Positions 18,701-26,650 are shown, numbered from the stretch's first letter. The stretch: 64,000 bases of DNA from Cytophagales bacterium (GCA_004292855.1 RDXN01000031.1:124001-188000), one strand, 5' to 3'. The notes: generated by a model from the sequence alone, not told the origin. Numbers and translations: made by a program.

Positions 18701-19592
18701 GCAGGTAAGCCAGAATTTTAAGGCGGGAATAAAACCCGGAGAAACCGTAACGATCTCCAGAAATACCAATGGCCCCTGGACGGGCGATCTGGGCATAAAT
18801 TTTGAGTTTCCCGGCGAGTACCGCATCTCGGTCGTGGTTGATCCCGACAGCAAAATCGACGAAGCCGACGAGCGCAACAACTCGTTCACGCACAAAATCA
18901 CCTTCCGCGCTCCGCAGAATCTGAGTGCTTATGTGATTGAGCGGGCAAGCCGGTCCTATGCCTCTGCCGCCCCCGTCGATTCGGTGGTGGCCCTGTTGCG
19001 GCAGGCGCAAACTGCCGATGTGGCTCAGAACGAGGCTATTGTGAAGGGCGTGGCCGAAGGCTGGAATCTGAAAACCAAAGCCACAGTGCGCGAGACCGAC
19101 AAGGCGTATTTGGTGGCTCTCTCGGACCGGGTTTCGCCCGATAACAAAACCCGCCTGACCCGGCTCTACGAAACCTGGGGACTAGTCAGTGCCGAAGCCC
19201 CCGACCCGAACGTGGTGGTGATTCGGATGAAAACCATCCGCGAGGCCATGAAATACGACAAAGCGGAGTTTTCGGTGCCCGCCGGAAAGACGGTCGAGCT
19301 GGTGTTGGAAAACCCCGATGCCATGCAGCACAACCTAGTGATCGGCAAATCCAAGTCGATGGAAATCATTGGCTTGGCAGCCGACAAGATGATTACAGCG
19401 AAAGATGGTGCCGAGAAAAACTACGTCCCGAACTTACCCGAAGTTCTGGCGGCAACGCCCCTTATAAACCCCGACCAAACGTATCGACTGCGGTTTACAG
19501 CCCCCACAACACCCGGCGACTACCCATACGTTTGCACGTTCCCGGGGCATTGGCGCATCATGAACGGCATTATGAAAGTGGTATCGAAATAG
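15783..19592 (+). CDS. ThuA / dehydrogenase-propeller / HEAT / CARDB / cupredoxin fusion protein
   Basis: A 1269-aa exported protein (signal peptide ends near VVPAQ). Domains in order: ThuA-like (about 33-260: TEILFLGDNGHHKPGERV, IPVHCASYCFRN, GRVFYTAYGHD); a PVC-type membrane-bound dehydrogenase propeller (about 295-710: HPIAMTWDERGRLFVL, GPSNLHYGFDN, VWVADWYSY); HEAT-like repeats (about 710-890); a CARDB Ig-like domain (about 940-1060); and a C-terminal cupredoxin (about 1165-1269) with ligands in MQHNLVIG and YVCTFPGHW, then Met. There is no CxxCH heme site, unlike many relatives. A periplasmic or surface sugar-oxidation role with copper electron transfer is inference. It overlaps the kinase gene tail to tail by 23 nt. 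Confidence 0.85.
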   Translation: MKQLFKLFAVFSIVLFCSYVVPAQPRTPQPRRTEILFLGDNGHHKPGERVPQLMAALGNRGINITYTDKLADLNPETLAKYDGLLIYANWDSLPKPQERALLDFVASGKGLIPVHCASYCFRNSSEYVDKVVGGQFWRHRMDTIQTRFTRPNDALVMGLQSFKAYDETYLHSHLQADNNVLAVRDVKADQAKDLTDAGRPNAKEEPYTWTRTYGKGRVFYTAYGHDERTWSQPGFMQLLERGILWAVGDGVKKLHDDLKPQAFAYGEAKLPNYEKRPGTQLRQAALSPEESMKHLQVPVDFTLDLFAHEPNVMHPIAMTWDERGRLFVLITKDYPNERKADGGSDYILICEDTNKDGKADKFTRFAEGLSIPTGMAFGNSAEGRPGLFVSQAPHMLFLQDTNGDDKADVKKILFTGFGTFDTHAGPSNLHYGFDNWIWGCIGYSGFKGLVGQSSPGASKDSIQFAQGFFRFKPDGSKLEFTAQTSNNTWGLGFDEAGNVFGSTANNAHGWYQAIPKRYFSGAPHLRENGSRSTDSHKDMKPITEKVRQVDVFGGFTAASGHNFYTARAFPKAYWNRVAFVSEPTGHILHNNVMKQTGTDFSDKEGDGVPFNLMAGADEWFSPVFSQVGPDGAVWVADWYSYIIQHNPVPQGFKNGSGNAYETDLRDFTHGRIYRVGYKNAPAYKPISLSKSRPAELVATLKNTNLFWRMTAQRLLIERNSRDVVSQLVALVKDNSVDEIGLNPGVIHALWTLHGLGEFTETKSQTRDVIASALKHPSAAVRKTAVQVMPPTAETASTLLQLNLLNDNDPLVVLNTVLALSEVPTTVAVGRALLERMERGASKGEINDRWLPEAYAIALNAHGGRLLKTFIKKTSMNAPMGPAAPTNHDTHQHHAPVPRETRSGGGPMASEPVQIHADKPDLVITEVRTDPASPEVRQTARVFVSVTNRGGVAVPEGVIVSLSLRFEGNGMKIEQVSQNFKAGIKPGETVTISRNTNGPWTGDLGINFEFPGEYRISVVVDPDSKIDEADERNNSFTHKITFRAPQNLSAYVIERASRSYASAAPVDSVVALLRQAQTADVAQNEAIVKGVAEGWNLKTKATVRETDKAYLVALSDRVSPDNKTRLTRLYETWGLVSAEAPDPNVVVIRMKTIREAMKYDKAEFSVPAGKTVELVLENPDAMQHNLVIGKSKSMEIIGLAADKMITAKDGAEKNYVPNLPEVLAATPLINPDQTYRLRFTAPTTPGDYPYVCTFPGHWRIMNGIMKVVSK

Positions 19593-20238
19593 TGAACTCG
19601 CTGCCTTGCCCAACTTCGCTGCGAACGGCGATTTGCCACTGGTGCGCTTCAATAATTTTTTTGACGTAACATAAACCCAACCCAAAGCCTTTAACACTCG
19701 GCGAATCGCTGCCGCCGACCCGGAAGAACGGTTGAAAAATATGCTCGTGTAGGGCCGGGGCAATACCCACCCCTCGGTCCGACACACTTACCGACAAGAA
19801 GTTTTCGCTCGTAGCTGTTGTTAAACGAATATCCAGATGCTGTTGGCTGTACTTTACGGCGTTGTCGATCAGGTTATGCAACACATTGGTCAGGTGGTGT
19901 CGGTCGGCCAGTATCGAGGTGTGCGTAGCGAGCAGATTGAGCGTCAGGTAAGGCCCGTGCCGCTGGGCAATCGACGTGGTTAACTCGTGAATATCAACGG
20001 GTTCCACACAAACATAGAGTGCATGCCGGTCGGCACGGGCAAGGCTCAGCATCACCTCAACCTGCTGTTGCAGCCGGTCGGTTTCCTCCCGAATAATCTG
20101 TACATACTTGTTCGTACGCTGGGGATTGTTGTGCGCAATGGGCGAATCCAGTACGTCGGCAGCCATACGAATAGCCGCTATGGGTGTCTGGAATTCATGC
20201 ACAAGCGTATGCAGGGTTTGCGTAGTCAGTGCGTTCAT
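19570..20238 (-). CDS. short histidine kinase without sensor domain
   Basis: A 222-aa protein holding only the catalytic core: dimerisation/phosphoacceptor helix with LVHEFQTPIAAIRMAADVL, N box HNLIDNAVKYS, DRGVGIAP, and GFGLGLCYVKKIIEAH. No membrane segment or input domain is present. An in-frame TAA lies 10 codons upstream and a terminator at 20313-20343, so the N terminus is not hidden in the same frame nearby. It may be a cytosolic kinase or the remains of a longer gene. No response regulator is adjacent. Confidence 0.8.
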   Translation of the reverse strand: MNALTTQTLHTLVHEFQTPIAAIRMAADVLDSPIAHNNPQRTNKYVQIIREETDRLQQQVEVMLSLARADRHALYVCVEPVDIHELTTSIAQRHGPYLTLNLLATHTSILADRHHLTNVLHNLIDNAVKYSQQHLDIRLTTATSENFLSVSVSDRGVGIAPALHEHIFQPFFRVGGSDSPSVKGFGLGLCYVKKIIEAHQWQIAVRSEVGQGSEFTISIPLS

Positions 20239-20312
20239 AACGGAGGGGGAATCGGATTGAGCGAGTTATGCCTGCTCTTGAAGCTCGTAAGTTACACAGA
20301 ATCAGATAAACG

Positions 20313-20343
20313 AAAAACCCGCCTTACTAAAGGGCGGGTTTTT
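20313..20343. terminator. bidirectional intrinsic terminator
   Basis: CCCGCC pairs with GGCGGG around a short loop, with an A tract before and TTTTT after, so it reads as a rho-independent terminator on both strands. It lies just after the stop of the Lys-rich protein gene (minus strand) and before the short histidine kinase gene. Confidence 0.8.
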
Positions 20344-20363
20344 AATGGCGTTTTCAGAAACTG

Positions 20364-20846
20364 TTACGCGTTTTCAGTCGCTGCTTCAGGCGTTACTGGT
20401 TGAGGAGCCGGTTTGGGCGTGGGGGCCTTTGCTGCGGGCTTGGGGGCCGGTTTAGGGGCTGGCTGACTCGCTTTTGGTGCCGCCGGAGCAGCTTTAGGCA
20501 ATGCTACAGGCTTCGGATTTTCCGGGGATGGAACGGGCGTTTTAGCCTGCTTGCTTTGGGTACGCTTGGCATTCTTAGCCGATTTAGCCTCATTTTTGGC
20601 TTTTTTCTGGTCGTCTTTTTTTGCCTTTTTGTCGGCCTTCTTATCAACCTTGCCCGATTCTTTGGCGGCTTTTTTGTCGGCCTTTTTCTGTGCCTTGCCC
20701 GCTAGTTTCTCAAGCTTTTTGGCTAATCGCTTCGCCGATTTTTCGACTGCTTTTGCCGCTTTTTTCGACTGCTCGCCAACTTCGTTCAGTTTGGCTTCAA
20801 TGGCTCCTTTAATGTCGTTGACCAGGGAGGATTGCTCTGCTTTCAT
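20364..20846 (-). CDS. Lys/Ala/Pro-rich basic protein, histone H1-like tail
   Basis: A 160-aa protein from the ATG at 20846 (MKAEQSSLVND); the open frame upstream is AT-rich intergenic sequence. Residues 1-40 could form an amphipathic helix, 40-100 are repeats of the type KKADKKAK, and 100-160 are Pro/Ala/Lys-rich (PAPKPAPKP). Composition resembles histone H1-like or AlgP-like bacterial proteins that bind DNA through basic tails, but low-complexity sequence makes homology unsafe. A terminator follows directly. DNA binding is inference. Confidence 0.65.
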   Translation of the reverse strand: MKAEQSSLVNDIKGAIEAKLNEVGEQSKKAAKAVEKSAKRLAKKLEKLAGKAQKKADKKAAKESGKVDKKADKKAKKDDQKKAKNEAKSAKNAKRTQSKQAKTPVPSPENPKPVALPKAAPAAPKASQPAPKPAPKPAAKAPTPKPAPQPVTPEAATENA

Positions 20847-20929
20847 TGTTTTTTGATTCAGATTAAATAGGGCTTCGAAAAAAGCCTGCAAATAGAAAGG
20901 GATAATTTTTCCAAAACAACAATCCAATA

Positions 20930-21463
20930 TTATGTTTTTGTTATTTTTATTAAAAAATCCCAACAAACAATGCCAACCGTTACGGCAATATTGAGCGAAT
21001 GTTTAGTACCAAACTGCGGTACCTCAACCACCCAATCGGCAGCTTGTACAACGGCATCGGCTACGCCTATCACCTCGTTACCAAACACAAAGGCATAGCG
21101 TTTGTTTGGTAACGGGCCGAAATTACTCAACAGGGTGCTACCTTCAGCTTGCTCAATCGCCACAATTTGCCACCCTTCGGCTCGTAGTTGTTCCAATAAG
21201 GCGAGCACGTCGGGGGCATACTGCCATTCGACCGACTCGGTGGCACCGAGGGCCGTTTTGGTAATATCGCGGTGGGGTGGTTGGCCTGTAATGCCGCAGA
21301 GATAGATCGTTTCGGCCCGAAACGCATCGGCTGTGCGGAACACGGAACCTACATTGTTGAGGCTCCGAACGTCGTCGAGCACCAGGCAATACGAAAATTT
21401 GGGAGCTTCCTTAAACTGCTCGACCGAAAGTCGATTTAGCTCGTCGAGGGCGATTTTGCGCAT
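20930..21463 (-). CDS. TrmH/SpoU-family RNA 2'-O-methyltransferase
   Basis: A 177-aa SPOUT methyltransferase. The three family motifs are visible: NNVGSVFRTADAF (motif 1 with the catalytic Arg), YAFVFGNEVIGV (motif 2) and GTKHSLNIAVTVGIVCWDF (motif 3), which together form the knotted SAM site. It lacks the N-terminal L30e-like substrate domain of RlmB/TsnR, so it is a compact member; the target RNA is unknown. The gap of 83 nt to the Lys-rich gene suggests separate or loose co-transcription. Confidence 0.9.
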   Translation of the reverse strand: MRKIALDELNRLSVEQFKEAPKFSYCLVLDDVRSLNNVGSVFRTADAFRAETIYLCGITGQPPHRDITKTALGATESVEWQYAPDVLALLEQLRAEGWQIVAIEQAEGSTLLSNFGPLPNKRYAFVFGNEVIGVADAVVQAADWVVEVPQFGTKHSLNIAVTVGIVCWDFLIKITKT

Positions 21464-21518
21464 AATGCTTTACTAGCAGAAAGAAATGATTTTGTAACCC
21501 TGTAAGGGTGTCATGTTA

Positions 21519-21707
21519 ATAGAAAGGGGTGCATTTCAATCTTGTGTGTTGTTGGCCTTACGGCCATGCCGGAAAATATCCGGCATTACGTAGAGGGGCG
21601 ACTTTTGTAGTGCCGGATACTTTCCGGCATGGCCGTAAGGCCAATATAGGTTGCTTTAAGTGGCGACGGTTGAATAAAACACAAGATTGAAATGCACCCA
21701 TAGAAAG
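21519..21707. mobile_element. MITE with 21-bp terminal inverted repeats and 8-bp target duplication
   Basis: The 173-bp element at 21527-21699 starts with GGGTGCATTTCAATCTTGTG and ends with its exact complement (21 of 21 bp: 21527-21547 and 21679-21699). It is flanked on both sides by ATAGAAAG (21519-21526 and 21700-21707), a perfect 8-bp target-site duplication. Inside is a second inverted repeat (21552-21585 and 21611-21644, 33 of 34 pairs) built from TTGGCCTTACGGCCATGCCGG. There is no transposase gene, so it would need one in trans. An 8-bp duplication fits IS1595-like elements among others; the family is not settled. Confidence 0.85.
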
Positions 21708-21722
21708 CAAACGGCTCCAATA

Positions 21723-21795
21723 CAGGCAAAGCCCCGGCGGGGCGATATGTTTTAGGATGGCCCTTCTACATGTCGCCCCGCCGGGGCTTTGCCTG
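21723..21795. repeat. GCCCCGGCGGGGC inverted repeat
   Basis: Arms 21723-21750 and 21768-21795 are complementary in 27 of 28 positions, with a 17-nt spacer, and each contains the GC-rich palindrome GCCCCGGCGGGGC. A related short palindrome, CCCCTCCGGGG, follows at about 21829, close to the lipoprotein stop codon. Together with the MITE this fills the 382-nt gap between the methyltransferase and lipoprotein genes; no gene is seen there. The stems could act as terminators, although no T tract follows. Confidence 0.8.
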
Positions 21796-21845
21796 CAAAC
21801 ATCCCATTCGGATTCTATTGACATACTGCCCCTCCGGGGCTAACT

Positions 21846-22331
21846 TTAATCGCCACAGGTGCCGGTGTTGCGGAAGGCGTCGACGGTGATTTTGATTGAT
21901 TTACCACCTTGCGTAGCGGGTGTTGTAACGGTGCGATTCGTTGCCAGTTCTTTGCAATCGATAGTTTTCTCAACAAATTTCCAACCATCGCTGTTATCGG
22001 TAGCCGTTACGTTTTTCACTACTTTATACTCCAGATCACCCGATTTTGGCAGGTCCGAAATCGCCAGGTCGATGGTGTATTCGGTGGCTGTATTGCGCTT
22101 CAGTTCGTACTTCGCGCTTTTTTTGGGGTCCCACGATTCGTTGGGGAAGCTGCCGGCAAGGGTGAGCTTGTCGGTATCTTTTGTTGATGTTGGCACCGTT
22201 ACAATGAGCCGAACTTTATCGGCAGCAACCGCACCGGTTGGGGTGGTTACGGGGGCTACTTCATTCTCTTTTTTGCAGCCGACCACGGCCACAGAGGCCA
22301 CGGCAAATACCATCAGGAAACGTTTTAGCAT
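21846..22331 (-). CDS. lipoprotein, possibly with a starch-binding-like (CBM20-like) domain
   Basis: A 161-aa lipoprotein from the ATG at 22331 (MLKRFLMVFAVASVAVVGC), with Cys after a lipobox of the form VVGC. The mature part has KLTLAGSFPNESWDPKKSAKYEL and later GDLEYKVVKN, resembling the strand pattern of CBM20/SusE-like modules that bind starch; this is a weak resemblance. The N-terminal Lys-Lys-Glu-Asn after the Cys is compatible with surface export in Bacteroidota, but this is not decisive. It has no clear operon partner. Confidence 0.65.
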   Translation of the reverse strand: MLKRFLMVFAVASVAVVGCKKENEVAPVTTPTGAVAADKVRLIVTVPTSTKDTDKLTLAGSFPNESWDPKKSAKYELKRNTATEYTIDLAISDLPKSGDLEYKVVKNVTATDNSDGWKFVEKTIDCKELATNRTVTTPATQGGKSIKITVDAFRNTGTCGD

Positions 22332-22445
22332 TGTGTTGGATTGGTTTTTGAACCCCAAAGATACATTTTTTCGTAAAACGTGATGCCTGAAAACGCCGAT
22401 GCCGCACCTGAAAAGAGTGCGGCATCGGCTTACATTTCAACCTCT

Positions 22446-23162
22446 TTACTTCGCAGGCTTCTTGAAAATAGCCTCGTCGATAGGGCCGTTGATCACGACT
22501 TTGTTCGTTATAAACGACATCCGACCGGCTTGTGGGTTGTCCATTTCCATTGTGCTGGCCAACTTAATGCCCTCATACTCTTTATAATCCGAGAAATCAA
22601 TCTCGCTTTCCTGTCCGTTAACGTTCGCCTTCACTTTGCTTAACAGGTGCGTGTTGGCGTCAAGAAACTGATCGCTCACAGTGCCATTTTTCGTGGTCAC
22701 TTTCAGGTGATACACATCGTTCTTGCCCGACTTTTCTTTGCCCACCAGTTCAACCGTATTGCCTTTGGTTTTGTAGCTCACCAGCGAGCCAAACGGGTCG
22801 AGTTGACCGGCTGTCTGCTTCAGTTGCTCGGCAGGCATGTCTTCGGGTTCGCCGGTGCCGCCCATCATCGCGGGGCGAATCATCCAGCCCACGCCGTTAT
22901 CGACTACCGAAATCATCGCGTTACCCATGATCGACGATTCAGTTTTGACCGATTTACCCACAACAACAAACGTTTTGACCGGAATCTCCATGCCCGCCAC
23001 CGAGATCGACTGCTCCTGCGTCATCGTTTTTACGGCGTTGAGTTTGTCCATGCCACCCAGAGCGGCAACGTGCTTGTCGACGATCTCATCGACGGTTTGG
23101 GCGTAAGCACCTGCTGAAAGAATCAGACCAAAAGCTACGGCTCCGAATTTGTTAAGCTTCAT
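22446..23162 (-). CDS. LolA-like outer membrane lipoprotein-sorting protein
   Basis: A 238-aa periplasmic protein with signal peptide MKLNKFGAVAFGLILSAGAYAQ. The start of the mature part, VDEIVDKHVAALGGMDKLNAVKTM, is a recurrent opening of Bacteroidota proteins with the LolA/LolB-like half-barrel fold. ANVNGQESEIDFSDYKEYEGIKLASTMEM is typical of the C-terminal half. Lipid or lipoprotein binding is inferred from the fold. It begins 31 nt after the receptor gene on the same strand and may be co-transcribed. Confidence 0.7.
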   Translation of the reverse strand: MKLNKFGAVAFGLILSAGAYAQTVDEIVDKHVAALGGMDKLNAVKTMTQEQSISVAGMEIPVKTFVVVGKSVKTESSIMGNAMISVVDNGVGWMIRPAMMGGTGEPEDMPAEQLKQTAGQLDPFGSLVSYKTKGNTVELVGKEKSGKNDVYHLKVTTKNGTVSDQFLDANTHLLSKVKANVNGQESEIDFSDYKEYEGIKLASTMEMDNPQAGRMSFITNKVVINGPIDEAIFKKPAK

Positions 23163-23193
23163 TGTATTAGGTTTTGAATTGACTCACTGTAAA

Positions 23194-25755
23194 CTACTGA
23201 CGACGTTGACCGCCACCGGGGGCACCGCCACCCTGCTGCTCTCCGCCTTCACTCTTCACGTCGTCGTTGTTGACCGACTTCGCTTTCTTGCGGGGGGCGT
23301 CCATCGTCATTTTACCAATCTTATACGTAAACGTTGCCCGCACTCCGCGATTGTAAAGGTACACATTATTAAGTTGATCGAACTGCGATGAGTTTAACGT
23401 TGTGCGGATATTGAACCGATTTTGCAGGAAGTTTTCGGCGGCAAGACCCACGCTGCCTTTCTTGTTTTTGAAGTCTTTCTTCACGCCAATCGTGTAGAAT
23501 CCGAAACCGCCCTGCATACCCTGCAACTGTACGGTTTGTCCCTGCAAAAATCCGAAGGCCTGCGCACCCCAGCCGTTTTTAAAGGTGGCCTGCATAAACG
23601 AGCCACCGCTGATGTTCATACCATCGTTGTTTAGCATTTCGGGACGATTGTTTTCGTCCAGCACCTGCCCCGACAATGAACTGTAAAACGCATTCAGGAA
23701 GATACCGACGTTGATTTTCGACGTTGCCGCCACGTTTGTGAACAGGTTGACCCCGTACGCACGCTGCCTGCCGATGTTTTCGAAACTCGTGATAATGGCC
23801 CCCGGAATGGAGTCCAGCGGGGTACGCACCTGCACGATAGCGTTGTTGGTGTACCGGGCAAAGAAGGTGGCGTTAACGAACGTTTTCTTGATTGTTTTGC
23901 TCAAACCCAACTCAAAATTGGTGGTCAATTCGGGCAACAGCAAGGGGTTGCCAATCTGGATATTCTGCGGGTTGGCCGCGTTGAAGTTGGGGTTCAACTG
24001 TTGCAAACCGGGCCGCTGAATCCGGCGGTTGTAACCTAGTTTGAGGGTGGTTCCTTTGATGGTTTTCGATGCGTTCAGGCTTGGCACTACCACCGGATAA
24101 TCGGCAATGCCGAGCCGACCACCGCCCCTGGTGCTGGCGTCGATAAAGGTATGCTCGTAGCGAACGCCCCCTTTGAAGGTGTAGCGTTTTTTGGTGGTGT
24201 ACGTATAGGAGGTATACGCAGCCGCAATGTTCTGATTATACGTCAGTTCGCCCAGTTCGTTCGCTTGTCGGGTAAGCTCACCCGTAGCTCCACCGAATCG
24301 GTATTCAAAATCGCTGCGCACCTCCCGCAAAATGGCCTTTGCGCCAAACTCGATCAGTTGGTTTTTCTTAATCGGCGTCTGGTAATCGGTCTGGAGCGTG
24401 AATTCCTGGTTCACGTTCTTGTTCAGGTTTTTTTGCCGGGCCGTGATCGCACCGAGACGATTCAACAAGTCGGCCTCGAAATTGTTGGTCAGGTCGTTGC
24501 GGCTGTAGAGCGTCGAAATGCTCCATTCCTGTTGCGATTTGAACGTATGCAGGTAGTCGAGGTTTACGTCGACCGTGCCGGAGAGGTTTTTAGCGTCTAC
24601 GTTACGAAATGAAGTCTCGCTCAACGTGCTGTTCCTAAACACATTCGTGATCAGATCCTGCTGACTATTGAAGTTCCGCACACCGTATTTCACGCCCCCC
24701 GTAATGCTCTGATTTTTGGCGAGGTCGTGGTCGAAACCGAGGTTGTATTGCCCAAACACACCTTCTGTAAGACCATCGCCCGTTTGGCTCGTGCGAAAAA
24801 CATCGCCCTGCCCCCTGCTGGTTTGATCCAGTTCGGTTTTGGTGATGGTGTTGTAAATAGCCCGCCCAAAACCACCGACGGTAAACCCGGTTTTGCCCTT
24901 GCGGTAGCCCCCGTTGAGTGCCAGCGACGACCCCCGGTTGCCCACCCCCGAATCGACGTTCAGGTTAAGGCCCTGCAAGGAGTTTTTCTTCGTAATAATA
25001 TTGATAATCCCCCCCGACCCTTCGGCGTCGTACTTGGCTGAGGGCGACGTGATTACCTCAACCGTTTTGATCTGATCGGCAGGAATTTGCTTGAGCGCGT
25101 CGGCCACGCTACTGGCGACAATCGTGCTGGGTTTGTTGTTGATCAGCACCCGGATGTTCTGGCTCCCGCGCAGGGTCACGTTGCCATCGAGATCGACGGT
25201 GAGCAGGGGCACTTTCCGCAGTACGTCGGTGGCATCGCCCCCTTTGGCGGCAATGTCTTTGTCGGCGTTGTACACGAGCCGGTCCACTTTCTCTTCGATC
25301 AGGGCGGCTTGGCCCGTCACGGTCACTTCGTTCAGGGTTTTCGTGTTTGTGCTCAGTTTGATCACGCCTAAATCAAGGCTTTGCCCGTCGATAAGCGTCA
25401 GATTATCAATTGTTTTTTCGCGATAACCAATAAACGAAACAAGGGCTTTGTACTCACCAGCGGCCAGTTTGTTGAGGGTAAACTTACCTTTCTCGTCGGC
25501 CACAGTGCCATCCACGGCCTTGTTGGTTTTCTTGCTGTAGAGCGCGATGGAAGCAAATTCAACCCCACTGCTGCTAGTGGAGTCGGTAACGGACCCGGTA
25601 ACTTTAGCGGTGCCTTTGGGAGACGTATCACCTGCTGTTCCAGGCAACGCTTTTTTGGCGGCAGGTGCCCCCATGCCGGGGAACTGCGCTTGAGCGGGGT
25701 TGAGTGCGGTGGCGAGGCATAACGTCAGAGCAACTAGTAAAACGTTCGGTTTCAT
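23194..25755 (-). CDS. outer-membrane beta-barrel receptor (TonB-dependent class)
   Basis: An 853-aa outer-membrane protein with signal peptide (ALNPAQAQ cleavage region). Domains: a carboxypeptidase-regulatory-like beta domain (about 50-135), a plug (about 150-260: VTGQAALIEEKVDRLVYNADKD, GSQNIRVLINNKPS, IEVITSPSAKYDAEGSGGIINIITKK), then a long beta barrel of the outer-membrane beta-barrel family 3 type. After the last barrel strand (TFTYKIGKMTM) there is a 35-residue Lys/Gly/Gln-rich tail, which is unusual because most barrels end in an aromatic residue. The ligand is unknown; no SusD partner is next to it. Confidence 0.88.
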   Translation of the reverse strand: MKPNVLLVALTLCLATALNPAQAQFPGMGAPAAKKALPGTAGDTSPKGTAKVTGSVTDSTSSSGVEFASIALYSKKTNKAVDGTVADEKGKFTLNKLAAGEYKALVSFIGYREKTIDNLTLIDGQSLDLGVIKLSTNTKTLNEVTVTGQAALIEEKVDRLVYNADKDIAAKGGDATDVLRKVPLLTVDLDGNVTLRGSQNIRVLINNKPSTIVASSVADALKQIPADQIKTVEVITSPSAKYDAEGSGGIINIITKKNSLQGLNLNVDSGVGNRGSSLALNGGYRKGKTGFTVGGFGRAIYNTITKTELDQTSRGQGDVFRTSQTGDGLTEGVFGQYNLGFDHDLAKNQSITGGVKYGVRNFNSQQDLITNVFRNSTLSETSFRNVDAKNLSGTVDVNLDYLHTFKSQQEWSISTLYSRNDLTNNFEADLLNRLGAITARQKNLNKNVNQEFTLQTDYQTPIKKNQLIEFGAKAILREVRSDFEYRFGGATGELTRQANELGELTYNQNIAAAYTSYTYTTKKRYTFKGGVRYEHTFIDASTRGGGRLGIADYPVVVPSLNASKTIKGTTLKLGYNRRIQRPGLQQLNPNFNAANPQNIQIGNPLLLPELTTNFELGLSKTIKKTFVNATFFARYTNNAIVQVRTPLDSIPGAIITSFENIGRQRAYGVNLFTNVAATSKINVGIFLNAFYSSLSGQVLDENNRPEMLNNDGMNISGGSFMQATFKNGWGAQAFGFLQGQTVQLQGMQGGFGFYTIGVKKDFKNKKGSVGLAAENFLQNRFNIRTTLNSSQFDQLNNVYLYNRGVRATFTYKIGKMTMDAPRKKAKSVNNDDVKSEGGEQQGGGAPGGGQRRQ

Positions 25756-25900
25756 AAAGTCTGGTTTGAACGGATCAAAGGTCCGACCCTCCGCGTTCCT
25801 GCCAAACAGAAACCGGACGAATCAGGTGTGAAAAAGGATGGATGACGGTTTGGGGCCGACGAACGGCAACGCATTGGTCCGTTGCGGGGGCAAATACGGC

Positions 25901-26113
25901 CTATTTATTCTCCGGGGTGTATTCCAGAATATCGCCGGGTTGGCAGTCGAGGGCGTTGCAAATGGCTTCCAGCGTGCTGAATCGAATAGCTTTTGCTTTG
26001 CCAGTTTTTAGGATGGAGAGGTTCGATAGGGTCAGATCAACTTTGGCGGATAGTTCGTTCAGCGACATTTTCCGTTTGGCCATCATCACATCTACATTTA
26101 CGATAATTGGCAT
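25901..26113 (-). CDS. small XRE/Cro-type HTH regulator
   Basis: A 70-aa DNA-binding protein with a single helix-turn-helix: MAKRKMSLNELSAKVDLTLSNLSILKTGKAKAIRFSTLEAICNALDCQPGDILEY. The sequence belongs to the small YozG-like class that is commonly paired with DUF2975 membrane proteins. That partner lies directly upstream on the same strand with a 6-nt gap, so the two form a bicistron, probably autoregulated. Confidence 0.9.
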   Translation of the reverse strand: MPIIVNVDVMMAKRKMSLNELSAKVDLTLSNLSILKTGKAKAIRFSTLEAICNALDCQPGDILEYTPENK

Positions 26114-26119
26114 GGCTTT

Positions 26120-26650
26120 TTATACGGTCAGATCGTTTTCAACTTGCAATTCGGTGCCACGCTTGAAAACCTGGGCGATGATATACAGTACCCCGGCAAA
26201 AAACAGGATCTCCCCGGCACTCCAATCGACCGGAATCGTGGCTCCTCGATTGGTAAGTCGTTCACAATACTGCTCCCCGATGATGGCCAGAATGCCCGCT
26301 GCTACAGCCGTGTCGCTGATAGCTGAAACCAGTTTTGTCACCTTAGCCGTGAAGGGGCGATTTAGATTGAACGTATAAAAAATCTGAACAACCAGATAAG
26401 CGATGTGCGCTTTCAAGATCATCAACACAACCATCAGCGAAACGATCTGAATGTAGTGTAGTTTGTTTTGCTCGTACAGGATAAATAGGTCGCTGTCGGT
26501 CATGTACAGGTTTTTAGCCGCGTCGATACCGGAAAAAAGAGTAACGCCGAACGAGATAAGCATGGCTGCCGCGTTGATACTTAACCCGACGAACGCCATC
26601 CAGAACAGAACATTCATGATGTCCAAGATAGTCGAATTTGTCTTTGTCAT
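26120..26650 (-). CDS. DUF2975 membrane protein
   Basis: A 176-aa protein with four membrane segments, from the ATG at 26650 (MTKTNSTILDIMN). The final cytosolic region has FNLNRPFTAKVTKLVSAISDTAVAAG followed by the last two membrane helices ending ILFFAGVLYIIAQVFKRGTELQ, which is the DUF2975 signature as I recall it. The function is unknown. It is paired with the XRE regulator downstream, and such pairs are thought to be sensor/regulator units. The upstream 160 bp is AT-rich and would hold the promoter. Confidence 0.82.
   Translation of the reverse strand: MTKTNSTILDIMNVLFWMAFVGLSINAAAMLISFGVTLFSGIDAAKNLYMTDSDLFILYEQNKLHYIQIVSLMVVLMILKAHIAYLVVQIFYTFNLNRPFTAKVTKLVSAISDTAVAAGILAIIGEQYCERLTNRGATIPVDWSAGEILFFAGVLYIIAQVFKRGTELQVENDLTV

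Noticed and set aside
21558-21824. 88-codon minus-strand open frame
   Set aside because: Lies entirely over the MITE and the GC-rich inverted repeat.
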